Positions 60,653-64,000 of a stretch of DNA of 64,000 nt are shown here, in pieces. The first letter of the stretch is position 1; each line of letters starts with the position of its first letter. The DNA comes from Spinellus fusiger. Its lineage: Eukaryota > Mucoromycota > Mucoromycetes > Mucorales > Phycomycetaceae. The notes under the pieces were generated by a model. The model was not told the origin of the DNA, made no database searches, and was given only the letters and a program-made list of their open reading frames with translations. Location: the NCBI GenBank assembly GCA_025094145.1, contig JALLLS010000050.1, positions 208,855 to 272,854 on the forward strand. The letters are read 5' to 3'. The position numbers and the translations under genes were made by a program.

Positions 60653-63100
60653 ATGAATACTTCTTGTGCCTCCACTTATGCTCATGATACACCGCCTACG
60701 GATACCCTGATGGAGCAAAACACACCACTCACCATAACTACGACTGCAACGACAACGACAAAGGCCTCCGCCACACATGAGGCTTCTTTTACAAAGCGTC
60801 TGGCAGACAGAGGGGTGGCTGTTCCATCCTCATTCAGTACTTGGCAGCACCGCACACCCTTTGTAGAGCCTTCCTTCTCCTCAAGTTCACTCTCTAATGA
60901 ACTCGACCCCAACGCCTACTACGGTCTTTCTCCGTTTGTGACCTCGTCGTTCTCTACAGGTATTCCTCCCTCAGAGTCATCTCCCTACACGTCTCTTCGT
61001 CACCGCTATGAAAAAGAAAGCCAACAAGAAGAGACCAGCAGCGATCCTCCACCTCCACCCCCTCTCCCTCCTACAGGCACAGAAGACAGTGATATTGAGC
61101 TCTCGGACAACGACCTCCAAGAAAACACTCCATATCACACATCCCTCCACAAAGACACAAAGTCAGCTTCACGGCCCCTGTCTCCACTCACACTTCACCA
61201 ACGGAACAAACACCCCTCCCAGCCCCTGGACTCTCTTCTTGGCCAAGGAACTGACCCACCCCACCAAGGCCTTGTCTCTCCCCGGACTCACCTGCTCCAG
61301 GCACCCGTACTGCAAGTAGTGTATGCCAATAGCATCAAAGATCGCTATCTCTTCCTGTTCAATGACCTCCTGTTGATCTGCAAACCCATTATGGACGAGA
61401 GCATTATTGCAGGAAGTCCCGTGCATCCTGACAATGAGACCACCAGCCGACTTCGCTCGTCAGAAAGCAGTCTCTTCCAGGTCAAGTCGATTGTTGAACT
61501 GGCAAAGATGACCCTGTTCCTTTCACGCCAAGACCATTCCTCTTTGGGGGGACAGGAAAAGCCGCTTTCCAATGAGCCTCGATTGGCCCGCAGGATGCAT
61601 CCCATGTTGGCGTTTGCACTTCGTCAATTTGAATCCAGTGCTGAGCAAGGTGTACAGTATCTGATGGAGAAGCATGTGCTGACTCAGGATCCATTGAGCA
61701 TTGCCAACTTTCTCTTCAAAACACCCGATCTCAATCGACGCCAGTTGGGGTACTATCTGTCGGATCGACGCAACCACGACACGTACGAGGCGTTTCTTGA
61801 TTGCTTTCGATTAGTAGGACTTCGATTGGATGAAGCCCTGAGGATCCTCCTCACTACCTTCCGATTGCCCAGCCAATGGGAGCTGCTGGAATACATTATT
61901 GAGCAGTTTGCTAAGAAATGGCACGATGCCAATCAAAATGTTGTCAAGTTCCATGAAGACATGGTTGTCAAGGTGATTGTTGCCATGTTGTTCCTGAATG
62001 CTGAAGTGTGGTATGACGCTAGTAGTGAGCGTGATGTCTTTTGGTTTGCACGTGAACGCAAGGAGCAGCAAGATCGACACCGATTAAGACGGGGGAGTAT
62101 CGACACCCGAAAACATCGCGGAAGTGTGGCCTTTGAGCCGCTGCATTACATTGCCTCTCTCCGTAGCAAGGGACCCAAGCGCCCCACGGTGGACGACTTT
62201 TTAGAGAGATGGAGCTACTATGACCAATACACTCTGGTGCCACGTGAATTTATGGAGGACATGTTTCGCTCCATTCGTGCAGAGAGACTGGAAACCGGGT
62301 GGGAAAGCCGTCCTGGGGAGACAGAAGAGCGCCGTGACATTGTGATTACAGTGGATGCCCAGTGCCTTCCGTCTCGCCTCACGAGGAATGTCCCGTGCCT
62401 GCCCATCCAGCTGTCGATTCCCTCTCCTGATCCTGGGCTACAGATCAAGCTGCGTGGACAGGATTTGGTGTGTCAACCCAATCTGCTGGATTTTAGCCAG
62501 TCACCTATTCAGTCCTTTACTGTTACTGGTCATACACTGGGAAGGACGGGACTGATGTTTATTAAATCGGGCTTTAATGCAGGACGCTATGTGAGTCCGA
62601 CTCTGCCGCGCACAAAGAGTGTTGTGGTGGAGCGGCCCTTTATGCGCTACACGTTCCAAATTGGATTCCATCCCCATGATAATGGATCCACTGCAATGCA
62701 CAAGTACACATTCAGTGTAGAGTCAGAGGAAGAGCGGCATACGTGGGTGGAGCATCTTCGGCAGCTCTGTGGGGTGGTGGTGATGAGCAGCCAGCAAGGA
62801 CCCGTCACCAAGGAGACACCCAAAGAGAAGACGGCGGAGGAAAAAGTGGCTCTCCAGGTGCTCCGTGAGGTGCTGTTGGCAGAGGACATGAGAAAGCATA
62901 GTCTTCGTCAGAATGCCAATGGGTTTGAGCCAATGAACTTGTCGGTGAGGAGTGAGGAGGAACAAGGCAAAGAAGAAAGCCGCCTGTTGCCTAGTACGAC
63001 CCATGCGGTTGCAAAGCGTGGTCATGAAATTGTTCATTTGGTAGTTCAAAATGCACTTGTCCCACATATGTTGGGTTTTCTGAAAAGTCAAATTCAATAG
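60653..63100 (+). CDS. Sec7-domain protein flanked by PH-like regions (ARF-GEF-like)
   Basis: One intronless exon of 815 residues from the first ATG in frame. The frame opens six codons earlier but with TTG. The N-terminal ~200 residues are Ser/Thr/Pro-rich with a proline run. A PH-like strand pair follows (VVYANSIKDRYLFLFNDLLLICKP, near 230-250). A Sec7 domain (about 350-465) has IANFLFKTPDLNRRQLGYYLS, YEAFLDCFRLVGLRLDEALR, FRLPSQWELLEYIIEQFAKKW and FHEDMVVKVIVAMLFLN. A PH-like C-terminal region (GRYV to SEEERHTWVEHLRQL, to about residue 710) follows. Sec7 proteins exchange GDP for GTP on ARF GTPases. Here the usual catalytic glutamate in (F/L)RLPGEAQ is not at its place (SQWE), so activity is uncertain. 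The lack of introns and high GC contrast with the intron-rich neighbours. Confidence 0.82.
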   Translation: MNTSCASTYAHDTPPTDTLMEQNTPLTITTTATTTTKASATHEASFTKRLADRGVAVPSSFSTWQHRTPFVEPSFSSSSLSNELDPNAYYGLSPFVTSSFSTGIPPSESSPYTSLRHRYEKESQQEETSSDPPPPPPLPPTGTEDSDIELSDNDLQENTPYHTSLHKDTKSASRPLSPLTLHQRNKHPSQPLDSLLGQGTDPPHQGLVSPRTHLLQAPVLQVVYANSIKDRYLFLFNDLLLICKPIMDESIIAGSPVHPDNETTSRLRSSESSLFQVKSIVELAKMTLFLSRQDHSSLGGQEKPLSNEPRLARRMHPMLAFALRQFESSAEQGVQYLMEKHVLTQDPLSIANFLFKTPDLNRRQLGYYLSDRRNHDTYEAFLDCFRLVGLRLDEALRILLTTFRLPSQWELLEYIIEQFAKKWHDANQNVVKFHEDMVVKVIVAMLFLNAEVWYDASSERDVFWFARERKEQQDRHRLRRGSIDTRKHRGSVAFEPLHYIASLRSKGPKRPTVDDFLERWSYYDQYTLVPREFMEDMFRSIRAERLETGWESRPGETEERRDIVITVDAQCLPSRLTRNVPCLPIQLSIPSPDPGLQIKLRGQDLVCQPNLLDFSQSPIQSFTVTGHTLGRTGLMFIKSGFNAGRYVSPTLPRTKSVVVERPFMRYTFQIGFHPHDNGSTAMHKYTFSVESEEERHTWVEHLRQLCGVVVMSSQQGPVTKETPKEKTAEEKVALQVLREVLLAEDMRKHSLRQNANGFEPMNLSVRSEEEQGKEESRLLPSTTHAVAKRGHEIVHLVVQNALVPHMLGFLKSQIQ

Positions 63101-63105
63101 ATTCT

Positions 63106-63179
63106 ATTCTCCTCCTGCCATTTTCCTGCTATTCTCCTGCCATTTTCCTGCTATTCTCCTGCCATTTTCCTGCTATTCT
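63106..63179. repeat. Tandem 22-nt repeat in the 3' flank of the Sec7 gene
   Basis: Three to three and a half copies of ATTCTCCTGCCATTTTCCTG plus CT start 6 nt after the stop codon. A further AT-rich (TATTTA)n tract follows at 63200-63340. Confidence 0.9.
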
Positions 63180-63429
63180 TATGCCTTTGTGCATTCGTGC
63201 TTTTATTTTATATATATTTTATTTATATTGATATTTATATTTTTCTTATTTTTTATTTTTTATTTTTTATATTTATATTTATATTTATATATTTATATTT
63301 ATATTTATATTTTATTTTATAGATAAATATATTTTTTATTTTCTAGAGAAAGAGAATGGATTTGAATTCTTCGACTTCTTTTCTACTCTCCTTTCCATCT
63401 GCTTTTTTACGTCTTTCTTCTCTTCCACC

Positions 63430-64000
63430 ATGGATGATTTCTCAACTACACAGGTCATTTCCACCAGCTCAGGTCAATTGCAGGGATTTGTTCATCCTGT
63501 GCACCACATCCACACCTTTTTAGGAATTCCCTATGCTATGCCACCTGTGGAGGACCTTCGCTTTAGACCACCCGTTCCTTATGTATCCGACGACTTTAGA
63601 CTCTGTATGGAGCACTCACCTGCTGCCCCACAAACAGCCATGCCCTTTGATACTCTTATGAGTGTAGAAATCAACAACCAATCAGAAGACTGTCTCTATC
63701 TCAACGTATGGGCACCTGACACCCAGCCTGTCAAACGCCCTGTCATTGTTTGGTTCCACCCCGGTGCTTGTATGAGGTGACATTGGCGTGTGCAAATAGC
63801 CCACTGACTTTGTGATTAGTGGAAGCAACAGCCAGGTCTTTTGGGATGGTACTAATTTGGCAAGAAATGATGTGATTATTGTTTCTTTCAACTATCGCCT
63901 GGGGGCCCTTGGATGGACACGTCTGGACCATCTGTCCAAAGATTTTGAGGGCTCTGGTAACCTTGGCCTGCTGGATCAACTGGGTAAGTTCATAGGTCAA
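63430..64000 (+). CDS. Type-B carboxylesterase, N-terminal part (runs off right edge)
   Basis: Alpha/beta-hydrolase of the carboxylesterase/cholinesterase family. Two exons are seen (63430-63776 and 63820-63983). A donor GTAAGTT then leads into an intron that reaches the window end. The N-terminal half shows GQLQGFVHPVHHIHTFLGIPYA, PPVEDLRFRPP, the SEDCLYLNVWAP signature, PVIVWFHPG (oxyanion-hole strand), DVIIVSFNYRLGALGW and GNLGLLDQL, which leads to the nucleophile elbow outside the window. The oxyanion motif reads HPGA rather than the usual HGG(G/A). No signal peptide is seen, so it is probably intracellular. Only about 170 of an expected 500+ residues are present. Confidence 0.85.

Noticed and set aside
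61169..63097. Many antisense and alternate-frame ORFs within the Sec7 gene
   Set aside because: The sense frame has clear domains. The others lack stops only because of high GC and codon bias.

Overview
The window is nuclear DNA of a fungus, most likely an early-diverging (zygomycete-type) lineage. Support: a homoisocitrate dehydrogenase gene (LYS12, alpha-aminoadipate lysine route), homoserine kinase, short introns (about 45-140 nt, GT-AG, often with a CTAAC-like branch site), long AT-rich spacers rich in simple repeats, and Tc1/IS630-type DNA transposons. The lineage call is inference. Almost every gene is split, so I rebuilt exon-intron structures by eye from splice sites, reading phase and remembered family sequences. 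Exon limits are given in each entry.

Layout. 1-9 kb: a Pro/Thr-rich protein cut by the left edge (-), a Cys-rich single-pass membrane protein (-), homoserine kinase THR1 (-), and a Gln/His-rich protein of unknown function (+). 9-17.4 kb: a gene desert holding one copy (A) of an ~820-bp dispersed element and a decayed Tc1/mariner element with recognisable terminal repeats. 17.4-34.6 kb: a CSC1/OSCA-type channel (-), a DUF1769/UPF0590 protein (+), a class IV aminotransferase-like protein (-), an ataxin-2/Pbp1 homologue (+), an ASNSD1-type asparagine synthetase-domain protein (-) and glutamate decarboxylase (+). 34.9-37.6 kb: a second, younger DDE transposon with ~125-bp terminal inverted repeats and one frameshift, then copy B of the ~820-bp element in inverted orientation. 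37.8-64 kb: gene-dense, with a MOSC-domain protein, phosphoglucomutase, a 26-exon GH38 alpha-mannosidase homologue, ATP synthase subunit d, a PQ-loop transporter (all +), a peroxisomal AMP-binding ligase, homoisocitrate dehydrogenase, a heterotrimeric G-protein gamma subunit and the XPF/Rad1 endonuclease (all -), then a Sec7/PH protein and a partial type-B carboxylesterase (+).

The genes are mostly unlinked housekeeping functions: amino-acid metabolism, glycogen/glucose-phosphate metabolism, vacuole and peroxisome, mitochondrial ATP synthase, DNA repair and signalling. I see no gene cluster or operon-like system, and no tRNA, rRNA or CRISPR array. The most unusual signals are the GH38 mannosidase homologue, which has lost several expected catalytic residues; 8-nt and 9-nt microexons in LYS12 and in that mannosidase; the compact two-exon G-gamma gene; a Sec7 domain without the usual glutamic finger; the inverted pair of ~820-bp elements; and the DDE transposon whose terminal repeats carry regularly spaced TCGCACA boxes.
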